Notes under the pieces: model-generated
The model's database searches: none
Told to the model about the DNA's origin: nothing
The model's input: only the letters and a program-made list of their open reading frames with translations
Assembly (NCBI RefSeq): GCF_001426245.1
Contig: NZ_LMCM01000012.1
Coordinates: 1-55,999, forward strand
Source: Phycicoccus sp. Root101
GTDB taxonomy: Bacteria; Actinomycetota; Actinomycetes; Actinomycetales; Dermatophilaceae
Length of the DNA stretch: 55,999 bases
Direction of reading: 5' to 3'
In this document: positions 8,230 to 16,400 of the stretch, piece after piece
How positions within the stretch are numbered: the first letter of the stretch is position 1
Layout of the letters: each line of letters starts with the position of its first letter
Translations under genes and position numbers: made by a program

Positions 8230-9156
8230 TCAGCGGCCCTTGGGGTGCCAGACGGTCTTGGTCTCGAGGAACGCCGTCATCCGGGACATGTCCGGCGTGC
8301 GGGTCCAGTCGGGCTCGACAGCGTCGCTGCCCTCGCCGGCGGGACGGACCACGCGCTTGAGGTTCTCCGCGGCGGCCAGCTCGAGGTCGCCCCAAGCGAT
8401 GCCCTCGGCCTCGGCCGCACCGGCCAGGTCGATGGCGTTGACGTCACGGTGCGAAGCGATCCACGGAGCGACCTCAGCGGTGCGACCGGTGATGAGGTTG
8501 ACCACGCCACCGGGGACGTCGGAGGTGGCCAGCGCCTCGGACAGCGTGATCGCGGGGAGGGGACGCAGCTCGCTGGTGAGGACGACCGCCGTGTTTCCCG
8601 ACGCGATCACGGGGGCGACCACCGAGACGAGGCCGAGCAGCGAAGAGCGTTGCGGCGCAAGGACGCCCACGACACCGGTGGGCTCGGGGGCCGAGATGTC
8701 GAAGTAGGGGCCGGCGACGGGGTTGAGCCCGCCGAGCACCTGCGCGAGCTTGTCGGTCCAGCCGGCGTACCAGACCCAGCGGTCGATCGCGGCGTTGACG
8801 ACGGCCTCGGCGCGACGCTCGGTCAGGCCCTCGCTGGCGCGCACCTCGGCGACGAACTGGGCACGGCGGCCCTCCATCACCTCGGCGACGCGGTAGAGCA
8901 CCTGGCCACGGTTGTACGCGGTCGCCCCGGCCCACTTGGGGAACGCGGCGCGGGCGGCGACGACAGCGTCGCGCGCGTCCTTGCGCGAGCCCTGCGAGGC
9001 GTTGGCCAGGAAGCGCCCGCGGCCGTCGAGGACCTCGTAGGAACGGCCCGACTCCGAGCGGGGGAACTTCCCGCCGATGTAGAGCTTGTAGGTCTTGCGC
9101 ACGTCGACGCGGGCGTCGGTGGCAGTCCGCTGGTTGGTCGGCATCGCGGAGATCAC
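8230..9156 (-). CDS. Truncated aldehyde dehydrogenase-family protein (no catalytic Cys)
   Basis: A 308-aa protein, against about 480 for the family. It keeps the N-terminal NAD-binding half (KLYIGGKFPRSESGRSY, ANASQGSRKDARDAVVAARAAFPKWAGATAYNR, TGVVGVLAPQRSSLLGLVSVVAPVIASGNTAVVL split over about residues 25-190) but lacks the LELGGK Glu motif and the Cys block, ending with an unrelated tail. It overlaps the upstream full-length enzyme by 4 nt (ATGA). It is cleanly encoded with no frameshift, so it is probably a stable pseudo-enzyme partner of the neighbouring dehydrogenase rather than a decayed copy; that role is inference. Confidence 0.8.
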   Translation of the reverse strand: MISAMPTNQRTATDARVDVRKTYKLYIGGKFPRSESGRSYEVLDGRGRFLANASQGSRKDARDAVVAARAAFPKWAGATAYNRGQVLYRVAEVMEGRRAQFVAEVRASEGLTERRAEAVVNAAIDRWVWYAGWTDKLAQVLGGLNPVAGPYFDISAPEPTGVVGVLAPQRSSLLGLVSVVAPVIASGNTAVVLTSELRPLPAITLSEALATSDVPGGVVNLITGRTAEVAPWIASHRDVNAIDLAGAAEAEGIAWGDLELAAAENLKRVVRPAGEGSDAVEPDWTRTPDMSRMTAFLETKTVWHPKGR

Positions 9157-10601
9157 CCGTTGCTTTCAGTCGTGACGTAGGCGGACAGGCCGTGACGGCC
9201 ACCCTCGCGGCCGTACCCCGACTCCTTGTAGCCGCCGAACGGGCTGGTCGGGTCGAACTTGTTGAAGGTGTTGGCCCAGACGACGCCGGCCCGGAGCTGG
9301 TCGGCCATCCAGAGGATGCGCGAGCCCTTCTCGGTCCAGACGCCCGCGGACAGCCCGTATGGCGTGTTGTTCGCCTTCGCGACCGCCTCCTGCGGCGTGC
9401 GGAAGGTCAGCACCGACAGGACGGGTCCGAAGATCTCCTCCTGGGCGATGCGGTGGCCCTGGCTGACGCCGGTGAACACGGTGGGGCGGAACCAGAAGCC
9501 CTTGGCCGGCAGCTCGCAGCCGTTGTCCCAGCGCTCGGCGCCCTCGGCCTCGCCGGCCGCGGTGAGCTCGGTGATGCGGGACAGCTGGGCCTTGGAGTTG
9601 ATGGCGCCCACGTCGGTGTTCTTGTCGAGCGGGTCGCCGACGCGCAGGGTCTGGAGGCGCCGCTTGAGGCGGCGCTCGAGGTCCTCGGCGATGTTCTCCT
9701 GCACGAGCAGGCGCGAGCCCGCGCAGCAGACGTGGCCCTGGTTGAAGAAGATGCCGTTGACGATGCCCTCGACGGCCTGGTCGATGGCGGCGTCCTCGAA
9801 GATGATGTTGGCGGCCTTGCCGCCGAGCTCGAGGGTGGCCTTCTTGCGGGTGCCGGCGATGGAGCGGGCGATCATCTTGCCGACGCCGGTCGAGCCCGTG
9901 AACGCGAGCTTGTCGATGTCGGGGTGGTCGACGATGGCCTGGCCGGTGGCGCCCGCGCCGGTGACGATGTTGACGACACCCGGGGGCAGGTCGGCCTGCT
10001 GCACGACGTCGGCGAAGAGCAGCGCGGTCAGCGGCGTGGTCTCGGCCGGCTTGAGGACGACGGTGTTGCCGGTGGCCAGGGCCGGGGCGATCTTCCACGC
10101 CAGCATGAGGAGCGGGAAGTTCCACGGGATGACCTGGCCGACGACGCCGTGCGCGCGGGGGTTGGTGCCGAGGCCGGCGTACTCGAGCTTGTCGGCCCAG
10201 CCCGCGTGGTAGAAGAAGTGCGCTGCGGCGAGCGGGACGTCGACGTCGCGGCTCTCCTTGATCGGCTTGCCGTTGTCGAGGGTCTCGAGGACCGCGAACT
10301 CACGGGCGCGCTCCTGCAGGATGCGCGCGATACGGAAGAGGTACTTGCCGCGGTCGGCACCGGACATCCGGCCCCATACCCCGTTGTAGGCGCGGCGGGC
10401 GGCGGCGACGGCACGGTCGACGTCGGCGGCGCTCGCGTCGGTGACCTCGGAGAGGACCTCCTCGGTCGCCGGGTTGACGGTCTTGAAGGCGGAGCCACCC
10501 TGGGACTCGGTGAACTCACCGTTGATGAACAGCCCGTAGGAGGGGGCGAGGTCGACGACCGCCCTGCTCTCCGGAGCCGGTGCGTACTCGAACTTGGCCA
10601 T
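9153..10601 (-). CDS. NAD(P)-dependent aldehyde dehydrogenase
   Basis: A full-length 482-aa enzyme. It shows IPWNFPLLMLAWKIAPALA (cofactor domain), FTGSTGVGK, the LELGGK Glu motif and catalytic Cys in NQGHVCCAGSR, followed by EEIFGPVLSVL and the C-terminal ESGYGREGG. It oxidises an aldehyde to the acid. It is co-transcribed between deoC and the short paralogue, so acetaldehyde released by DeoC is a likely substrate, though not proven. The start ATG at 10601 lies 71 nt from the deoC stop. Confidence 0.9.
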   Translation of the reverse strand: MAKFEYAPAPESRAVVDLAPSYGLFINGEFTESQGGSAFKTVNPATEEVLSEVTDASAADVDRAVAAARRAYNGVWGRMSGADRGKYLFRIARILQERAREFAVLETLDNGKPIKESRDVDVPLAAAHFFYHAGWADKLEYAGLGTNPRAHGVVGQVIPWNFPLLMLAWKIAPALATGNTVVLKPAETTPLTALLFADVVQQADLPPGVVNIVTGAGATGQAIVDHPDIDKLAFTGSTGVGKMIARSIAGTRKKATLELGGKAANIIFEDAAIDQAVEGIVNGIFFNQGHVCCAGSRLLVQENIAEDLERRLKRRLQTLRVGDPLDKNTDVGAINSKAQLSRITELTAAGEAEGAERWDNGCELPAKGFWFRPTVFTGVSQGHRIAQEEIFGPVLSVLTFRTPQEAVAKANNTPYGLSAGVWTEKGSRILWMADQLRAGVVWANTFNKFDPTSPFGGYKESGYGREGGRHGLSAYVTTESNG

Positions 10602-10672
10602 GTCTGTGCTTCCTCGAATTCGCAGGTGTCAGTAGAGGCTGGGGTGGGCCCACGGGCCTGGATTGAGCTCGC

Positions 10673-11725
10673 TCAATACAGGCTCGGGGAGTCGTCGGTG
10701 ACGTAGTCGGGGCCGGAGTAGGCGCCGATCCGCATCCGCTGACGCTGCAGCAGCAGGTCGTTGAGCAGGCTGGACGCGCCGAACCGGAACCAGAACGGGT
10801 CGAGCCAGTCGTCGCCCGCGATCTCGCTCACGGTGACGAGGAACTTGATGGCGTCCTTGCTGGTGCGGATGCCACCGGCGGGCTTGACGCCCACCATCTC
10901 GCCCGTGAGGTCGCGCCAGTCGCGGACGGCCTCGAGCATGATCAGGGTGACGGGCAGGGTGGCGGCGGGCGACACCTTGCCGGTCGAGGTCTTGATGAAA
11001 TCGCCACCGGCGAGCATCGACAGCCACGAGGCGCGACGGACGTTGTCGTAGGTCACGAGCTCGCCGGTTTCCATGATGACCTTGAGACGGGCGCGGGAGC
11101 CGTCCTCGCGGACGCAGGCCTCGGCCACCTGGGCGATCTCGCGGAAGACCCCGAGGTAGTCGCCGGAGAGGAACGCGCCACGGTCGATGACCATGTCGAT
11201 CTCGTCGGCCCCGGCCGCGATGGCGTCACGGGTGTCGGCGAGCTTGACCGGCATGAGCGCGCGCCCGGACGGGAACGCGGTCGCGACGGCGGCGACGTTG
11301 ATCGGGCTGTCGCCGAGTGCTGCGCGGGCGGTGGCGACCATGTCGCCGTAGACGCAGACGGCGGCCGGGCTCGGGGTGCTCGGGTCGCTGGGGTCCGGGT
11401 GCAGCGCCTTGGCGGCGAGGCCGCGGACCTTTCCGGCGGTGTCAGCGCCCTCGAGCGTCGTCAGGTCGATCATCGAGATGGCCATGTCGATGGCGAACGC
11501 CTTCGACGTGGTCTTGATCGAACGGGTGCCGAGACCTGCGGCGCGGCCCTCGCAGCCCACCTGGTCGACGCCCGGCAGGCCGTGCAGCCAGCTGGTGAGG
11601 GCGGAGTTGGTGAGGCGGGAGACGCCGAGGAGGTCGCGCGCCCTGCCGGTCGGGTCGACCGACGGCGCGGACGTGCTGTCCGATGGGGCAGCTACGACAC
11701 GTACGGCCGGCGAAATGCTTTTCAT
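10673..11725 (-). CDS. deoC: Deoxyribose-phosphate aldolase
   Basis: A 350-aa DeoC of the long actinobacterial type. The ATG at 11725 is chosen because upstream residues of the longer open frame are low-complexity and overlap a hairpin. The barrel core shows AAVCVYGDMVATA, VAAVATAFPSGRAL, ADEIDMVIDRG, LKVIMETGEL with the active-site region, DFIKTSTGK (Schiff-base Lys) and VGVKPAGGIRTSKDA. It cleaves 2-deoxyribose 5-phosphate to glyceraldehyde 3-phosphate and acetaldehyde, which fits the aldehyde dehydrogenases downstream. The last codons (SPSLY) are echoed by a similar sequence in another frame just beyond the stop, perhaps a small duplication. Confidence 0.92.
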   Translation of the reverse strand: MKSISPAVRVVAAPSDSTSAPSVDPTGRARDLLGVSRLTNSALTSWLHGLPGVDQVGCEGRAAGLGTRSIKTTSKAFAIDMAISMIDLTTLEGADTAGKVRGLAAKALHPDPSDPSTPSPAAVCVYGDMVATARAALGDSPINVAAVATAFPSGRALMPVKLADTRDAIAAGADEIDMVIDRGAFLSGDYLGVFREIAQVAEACVREDGSRARLKVIMETGELVTYDNVRRASWLSMLAGGDFIKTSTGKVSPAATLPVTLIMLEAVRDWRDLTGEMVGVKPAGGIRTSKDAIKFLVTVSEIAGDDWLDPFWFRFGASSLLNDLLLQRQRMRIGAYSGPDYVTDDSPSLY

Positions 11726-11790
11726 GCCAGATCCGTTCTGGGGAATCCGCCGGGTTGACCCATGCATTGGGTGCGTGGGACTAGCGGAGG

Positions 11791-11823
11791 CCCGGACCCC
11801 CGCCGGGGGTGCGGAGGTCCGGG
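11791..11823. terminator. Compound hairpin between two operons
   Basis: CCCGGACC and GGTCCGGG arms (11791-11798 and 11816-11823) enclose a second repeat, ACCCCC-GCC-GGGGGT (11796-11810). It lies between the transaldolase-like gene and deoC, so it may end the importer operon. There is no clear T-run in the minus direction. Confidence 0.45.
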
Positions 11824-11859
11824 CTGTTTCGGGGACGCGGAGACCGGGCGTCGCCGCCG

Positions 11860-12510
11860 CTAGGAGACGTGCAGTGCAGCGAACTCGTCCACCGCGCTGT
11901 CCGTATGGGGATGCGTCATGAGGCTTTGAATCACTGGCCATGTGGTTGTCACTGCGTCCGCTCCGCTGAGCATCGCGGTCAAGGCCTGGTCGGCGGACTT
12001 GATGCTCGCCGCCAACAATGCGACGCCGTCGGGGACGAAGGCCGCCAACCGGGGCACCAACGGTCCTTTGTCGCCGTCGAGCCGGGAGGCGCGGTCGACG
12101 TACGGGATGATCCACCGAGCGCCGACGTCCACTGCGCAGACGACCTGACCAGGGTCGTAGACCGCGGTAAACGCTACCTCCCGCCCGTCCGCGGTCAGGG
12201 AGGCGGCCAAGGCATAGAGCCACGGTTGCGCGGGCAACTTGATCACCACTCGGTCCACACTGCCCGCCGCCGCCTGATCGACCTCGCCTAGCTCGGCGCG
12301 GGCGGTGTCGGGAGTTCGCGCTGTGAGTTGATAGAACACAGGGCCCGAGGTGAACTCGCGCACCAGGGCGCCGAGGTGTTGCGGTCCGTGTGCTGCCTGC
12401 TTGTGCATGATCGCAGGGTTGGTGGTGATGCCTGCGACCACACCGCTGGCGGCAGCGGCTCGGACAAGGTCCAGGTCCGCTGAGTCGAGGAAGAGTCGCC
12501 CGGTGTTCAT
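11860..12510 (-). CDS. Transaldolase/fructose-6-phosphate aldolase-like protein
   Basis: A 216-aa protein of TalC size. The ATG at 12510 overlaps the upstream stop as ATGA, which fixes the start. The signature FLDSADLDLVRAAAASG is followed by GITTNPAIM (TTNPxI motif), and VVIKLPAQPW holds the expected Schiff-base Lys; later blocks are EVAFTAVYDP and ADAVTTTW. Family enzymes transfer or cleave C3 units from sugar phosphates. In this operon it follows a PfkB kinase and a BtpA-type barrel, so it could split the phosphorylated product of the imported substrate. Substrate unknown. Confidence 0.8.
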   Translation of the reverse strand: MNTGRLFLDSADLDLVRAAAASGVVAGITTNPAIMHKQAAHGPQHLGALVREFTSGPVFYQLTARTPDTARAELGEVDQAAAGSVDRVVIKLPAQPWLYALAASLTADGREVAFTAVYDPGQVVCAVDVGARWIIPYVDRASRLDGDKGPLVPRLAAFVPDGVALLAASIKSADQALTAMLSGADAVTTTWPVIQSLMTHPHTDSAVDEFAALHVS

Positions 12511-13355
12511 CGCAGTCCCTTCACGACATCCATGATCTGACGAGTGTTGTCGACCGATACGGGGTTCCACCAAGCGCCTTCTTCCTTCATTGCGCTTCCG
12601 ACGATTGCTCCGTTCGCGTGCATGAGCAGCTCGTTGGCGTTGCCGGCGTTGAGGCCACTGCCGATCAGTACGGGGCGGGTGGCGACGTCGGAGATGGCCC
12701 GGATCTCGTCAACCCTTGTGGGGTCGCCGGTGCGCTCCCCCGTCGCGATCAGCACGTCAGCATCGAAGGCTTCGGTGTCGCGGGTGAGTTCAGCAATGGT
12801 GCGATCGCCGACGATGGCGTGGCTTCCATGCTTCACGTGCACATCGGCAAGCACTTTGATGTCGTTCCCGCCGAGGCTGGCCCGGTACCGCAGCGCCTGA
12901 CCCGCCGTACCTTCGAGGAATCCTTCATTCGCGATGTACGCGTTGGCCCACTGGTTGGCACGCACGAACTGCGCACCGGCCGCCTTGGCCACGGCGATGC
13001 TGTGCATGGTGGCATTGGCCAGAACGAGGACTCCCGTGACCAGGCCCACAGCCTCGATGACTGCCGCGGTGACGACTGCCATGCAGGCAGGCGTCTCGGG
13101 GCCGAGGTCGTCTGGCTTGACGAATGGGATGTCTCCCTCGTTCTCGACTATCAGGCCGTCGACGCCTCCTTCGGCGTACCGGCGCGCGTCCTCGACCGCT
13201 CGTTGGCGGATCTGCTTCACGGGTTGGCCGTCGTAGCGCGGCGTCCCGGGCAGCGGCGGGAGGTGGATGGTGCCGATGATGGGTTTGGCCACTCCGAACA
13301 TGTCCCACAAGGCGTCGGGTCGGTCGGTCGGTGTCACGGACGAGTTGCTGTTCAA
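12507..13355 (-). CDS. BtpA/SgcQ family protein
   Basis: A 282-aa TIM-barrel protein. The N-terminal KPIIGTIHLPPLPGTPRYDG is the hallmark of the BtpA/SgcQ family; further blocks are GGVDGLIVENEGDIPF, QFVRANQWANAYIANEGF, IKVLADVHVKHGSH and PVLIGSGLNAGNANEL, with a phosphate-binding-like GSGLNAGN near the C-terminus. BtpA was linked to photosystem I in cyanobacteria and SgcQ to a putative sugar operon in E. coli; the enzymatic reaction is not established as far as I know. It overlaps both neighbours by 4 nt, so it is an integral part of this pathway. Confidence 0.85.
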   Translation of the reverse strand: MNSNSSVTPTDRPDALWDMFGVAKPIIGTIHLPPLPGTPRYDGQPVKQIRQRAVEDARRYAEGGVDGLIVENEGDIPFVKPDDLGPETPACMAVVTAAVIEAVGLVTGVLVLANATMHSIAVAKAAGAQFVRANQWANAYIANEGFLEGTAGQALRYRASLGGNDIKVLADVHVKHGSHAIVGDRTIAELTRDTEAFDADVLIATGERTGDPTRVDEIRAISDVATRPVLIGSGLNAGNANELLMHANGAIVGSAMKEEGAWWNPVSVDNTRQIMDVVKGLR

Positions 13356-14281
13356 GAGGTTCCCTTCAGGGATGTGAGCACGGCGTCCAGCCGTATGGCG
13401 GCAAGCTCTGGGTCCAATGACTGCAGCGCGGGGAGCGCACCACGCGTCTCGACGATGAAGGAGGAGCTGACTACCCCGTGCGCGGCCGCCACAATCGGAT
13501 CGCCGGTGGCGATGAGTCCGGCAAGGAAGCCGCCACAGAAGGCGTCGCCCGCCCCTGTCACGTCGAGCACCGTGCTTTGGGCTGCCGGAACGCGGACGAT
13601 TTCGCCGGCGACCGCAACATCCACACCCAGCGGTCCGCGTTTGATGACCAATGTGCCGCCGAATCCAAGTCTCGACAGCTCCGTGCGCAGGACGCGGATG
13701 TCGTCATGCCCCCAGAGGTCTACAACCTCGGCGACGCTGGGCATGAACGCGTCGACGCGGCCAAGAAAGTTCGCTTCGGTGTAGCGGCTGGTGTCGATGT
13801 ACGGCTCTACCAAAAGGTCAAGGGTGATCAGGGTCTGGGATTCCGCAAAGTCTGCGAGTGCCTCTGCGTGGCCTTCACTGGACTGTGGCGCGAGGTGAAT
13901 GCCCGCCGGGGTGTCACCGAGCTCGTGGGATCGGGGACGGAGGGCGTCAAGCTGCCGGAAGGTGCCACCGGAGCTCTTCTCAAACTGGTGGCGCATGCCC
14001 GAGGACTCATAGAGCAGCCACAGGCCGAGGCTGTTGCATTCAGGGGTACGCCTGACCGCGGTCAGGTCGATGCCCGCATCGGTGAGCTCCGTGAGGAGCT
14101 CGGCGGGGTAGTCCGGACCCACGGTCGAGCAGATCGCAGACTCGGTGTTCCACAGGGAGGCGCCGATGGCGCTGTAGAGCGCACCTCCGCCCGCCTGCTT
14201 CCAGTCGACGTCCCGATCCTCGATCACGACGTCGTCGAGAGTGAGCTCGCCAATGGTCAGGACCGAAGTAGGCGCTGTCAC
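13352..14281 (-). CDS. PfkB-family carbohydrate kinase
   Basis: A 309-aa kinase. The N-terminal glycine motif (DVDWKQAGGGALYSAIGASL) and the C-terminal TVLDVTGAGDAFCGGFLAG with the catalytic Asp identify the ribokinase/PfkB fold. It probably phosphorylates the sugar or glycoside moiety released from the substrate imported by the neighbouring ABC system. It overlaps the upstream peptidase gene and the downstream BtpA gene by 4 nt each. The HLAPQSSEGHAEAL central region is unlike classical ribokinase, so ribose is not assumed. Confidence 0.87.
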   Translation of the reverse strand: MTAPTSVLTIGELTLDDVVIEDRDVDWKQAGGGALYSAIGASLWNTESAICSTVGPDYPAELLTELTDAGIDLTAVRRTPECNSLGLWLLYESSGMRHQFEKSSGGTFRQLDALRPRSHELGDTPAGIHLAPQSSEGHAEALADFAESQTLITLDLLVEPYIDTSRYTEANFLGRVDAFMPSVAEVVDLWGHDDIRVLRTELSRLGFGGTLVIKRGPLGVDVAVAGEIVRVPAAQSTVLDVTGAGDAFCGGFLAGLIATGDPIVAAAHGVVSSSFIVETRGALPALQSLDPELAAIRLDAVLTSLKGTS

Positions 14282-15408
14282 GATCGATCCGAGCCGGGCG
14301 AGGGATGGACCATTGCCCCGACGACGACCAGGGCGCGAGCGAGGTCGACGAGGTCTTGCAGGTTCGTCGCCGGAAGTCCGCGGTCGAAGTGCCTGTTCTC
14401 TCCTGGGTATCCCAGGATCACGACTCGGTTGCTATGCAGCATGGCAACTACGTCATCCGAGCGGGGAACGTGTCCGCCGACGTTGGCCCTTACGTGGATT
14501 CCCTTGCTGGACAGGGGCTCCAGAGCCTGCACCAGCGAGGCGTAGATGTCGGGACGCGCGACGGACCCTTTGCCGCGGCTGGAGTACTCCGCCAAGGATG
14601 CACCCCAAGGGCGGCGGAAATTGTCGTTGCGTTGAAGGTCGACGCTGCTCAAGCCATGGATGTCGACCGCCACGGTCAATGGCGCAGGATCCAGCCTGCT
14701 CAGAAGGCGCGCCGCTCCGCGAGAGATCGTCTGGCTCGCGGCTCCGCTGGGCCCCTCCTCCTCGTCGGTCAGATAAGTGCTGAAGGCGATCCCACATCGC
14801 AGCATCGTCTCGCTGGCAAGTAGGGCCGCTGCCACACCCGCGGCGTTGTCCAAGGAGCCGGTCACCCGGCCGGTGTCTGGGTCGTGCGCGAGGGGCGTAG
14901 CTAAGACGACGCGATCCCCCGGCCTCAGCTCAACTTCAACCGGATGCGACACCAGATGTTGTCCCTCTTCGAGCGAGATCTGTGCGTGGCACAGAACACT
15001 CCAGGTTCCGTCAGGGGCGAACCGGACGACCCGCGCGGGCGTCGGCTCCTCGGCCAAGTGGTAGCAGTACGGGGTTACCTGCCACAGCCCTGGCCTGACA
15101 GGCTCCCGGAGCAGGTAGGAGACCTCGTCCAGGTGCGCCAGGATGCCGATACCGCCCTCCCCGTTGGTCAGCACGTCGCAGCCGCTCTCAAAGGCGTCTC
15201 TACGCAGGACTGCGCCGGCGTGCTCGAGCTGGCGGGACTCGAACCAGGACTGGATGACCGCTCCTCGTGTCAACGACGACGTACCTGACGGTGCAGGGGT
15301 ATCCGCCACGGAACGCAGCACCTGGAGAAGGCTTTCGGGGGTCACCAAGCGGTTGATGTCATCGATCAGGGAGGGGCGGTCCGCCAGAACGGAGGCAATG
15401 TTGCGCAT
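14278..15408 (-). CDS. M42-like metallopeptidase
   Basis: A 376-aa protein. The ATG at 15408 shares its A with the upstream TGA (TGATG), so it is translationally coupled. The expected metal ligands of M42/M20 peptidases are visible in order: GILAHLDEVSYLL (His and Asp), TGSLDNAAGVAAALL (bridging Asp), LTDEEEGPSGA (catalytic Glu pair), VAVDIHG (Asp) and a C-terminal ENRHF (His). It is an unusual member to find inside a sugar-import operon, where it could remove an amino acid or acyl group from an imported glycoconjugate. That role is inference. Confidence 0.8.
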   Translation of the reverse strand: MRNIASVLADRPSLIDDINRLVTPESLLQVLRSVADTPAPSGTSSLTRGAVIQSWFESRQLEHAGAVLRRDAFESGCDVLTNGEGGIGILAHLDEVSYLLREPVRPGLWQVTPYCYHLAEEPTPARVVRFAPDGTWSVLCHAQISLEEGQHLVSHPVEVELRPGDRVVLATPLAHDPDTGRVTGSLDNAAGVAAALLASETMLRCGIAFSTYLTDEEEGPSGAASQTISRGAARLLSRLDPAPLTVAVDIHGLSSVDLQRNDNFRRPWGASLAEYSSRGKGSVARPDIYASLVQALEPLSSKGIHVRANVGGHVPRSDDVVAMLHSNRVVILGYPGENRHFDRGLPATNLQDLVDLARALVVVGAMVHPSPGSDRS

Positions 15409-16400
15409 CAGCGACCTCGGCCTTCGCGGCGCTGCAACAGCACAGCAGCAACGATCAACCCACCCCGGAACAGGTATTGCACGTAGGGGGAGACCCCACT
15501 CAGATTGAGAATGTTGGACAGGACACCCAAGATCGCCGCTCCCACGAAGGTGCCACCGGCGGTTCCGACACCCCCGAACAGGCTCGTACCCCCGACAACT
15601 GTCGCTGCGATGGCGTCCAGCTCCTTGCCGTCGCCCGCGACGGGCGTGCCCACGCCGAGCTGGCTGGCGTACAGGATCCCCGCGATCCCAACCATCAGAC
15701 CGGAGATGACGTACACCGCGCACTTGACACGGCGCACGGGGATACCCGACAGACGCGCAGCCTCCTCGTTTGCTCCGACCGCGTAGACCGAACGCCCGAA
15801 GACGGTGCCACGCAGCACGAACATGCACACCGCGAGCAGCACCAGGAACACGATCGCCGGATTGGGTATGCCTAGTGTTCTGCCGTTCCCAAAGGCGAGG
15901 AAGGCGTCATTGGTGATCGCCACCGGTTGACCCTCTGTGAAGATCAGGGCGATGCCCTTGGCAAACGCCAGCATTCCCAAGGTCATGACAAACGGTTGAA
16001 TCCTGCCGATGGCGACACCGAGGCCGTTCACCAAACCAAGTAGGCAGCCCAGGCTCAGGGCCATGATCACTCCGAGGAAGACCCCACGGGTCTGAACAGT
16101 GTCGGCCGTATAGACGACCACGACCGACAGCATCGAACCAACGGAAAGGTCGATGCCCGCCGTGATGATGACGAAGGTCATTCCGAGCGCGAGGACCCCG
16201 ACGATGGAGATCTGGCGAAGGACGTTCAGGACGTTGTCCACCTGCAGGAATCGGTCGGACTGCAGGCTGGAGAAGATGATGAGCAGGATGAGTGCCACAC
16301 CGGCCCCGTACTTGCGCATCGTCGCGGTCGCGGCAGGTCCTCGTTCGCGAACGCCCTGCATCTTGGGCTTGGCAAGCATTGTCGCCGCTGGCTCGTTCAT
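15408..16400 (-). CDS. Ribose-type ABC transporter permease
   Basis: A 330-aa membrane protein with about 8-10 hydrophobic segments. It carries the RbsC-family blocks FVIITAGIDLSVGSML, the loop IAATVVGGTSLFGGVGTAGG, and FGRSVYAVGANEEAARLSGI. It forms the membrane channel with the ATPase encoded just upstream (4-nt overlap). A single permease gene is present, so it presumably acts as a homodimer. Confidence 0.92.
   Translation of the reverse strand: MNEPAATMLAKPKMQGVRERGPAATATMRKYGAGVALILLIIFSSLQSDRFLQVDNVLNVLRQISIVGVLALGMTFVIITAGIDLSVGSMLSVVVVYTADTVQTRGVFLGVIMALSLGCLLGLVNGLGVAIGRIQPFVMTLGMLAFAKGIALIFTEGQPVAITNDAFLAFGNGRTLGIPNPAIVFLVLLAVCMFVLRGTVFGRSVYAVGANEEAARLSGIPVRRVKCAVYVISGLMVGIAGILYASQLGVGTPVAGDGKELDAIAATVVGGTSLFGGVGTAGGTFVGAAILGVLSNILNLSGVSPYVQYLFRGGLIVAAVLLQRREGRGR

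Noticed and set aside
8245-9180. 311-aa plus-strand frame opposite the short aldehyde dehydrogenase
   Set aside because: Low-complexity Gly/Asp/Arg sequence without motifs; antisense shadow.
9192-10706. 504-aa open frame on the plus strand opposite the aldehyde dehydrogenase
   Set aside because: It is Gly/Asp/Val-rich low-complexity sequence antisense to a clear enzyme; typical high-GC shadow.
11726-12223. N-terminal extension of deoC to 12223
   Set aside because: It crosses the intergenic hairpin and overlaps the transaldolase-like gene; composition is Arg/Pro-rich. The ATG at 11725 fits the family length.
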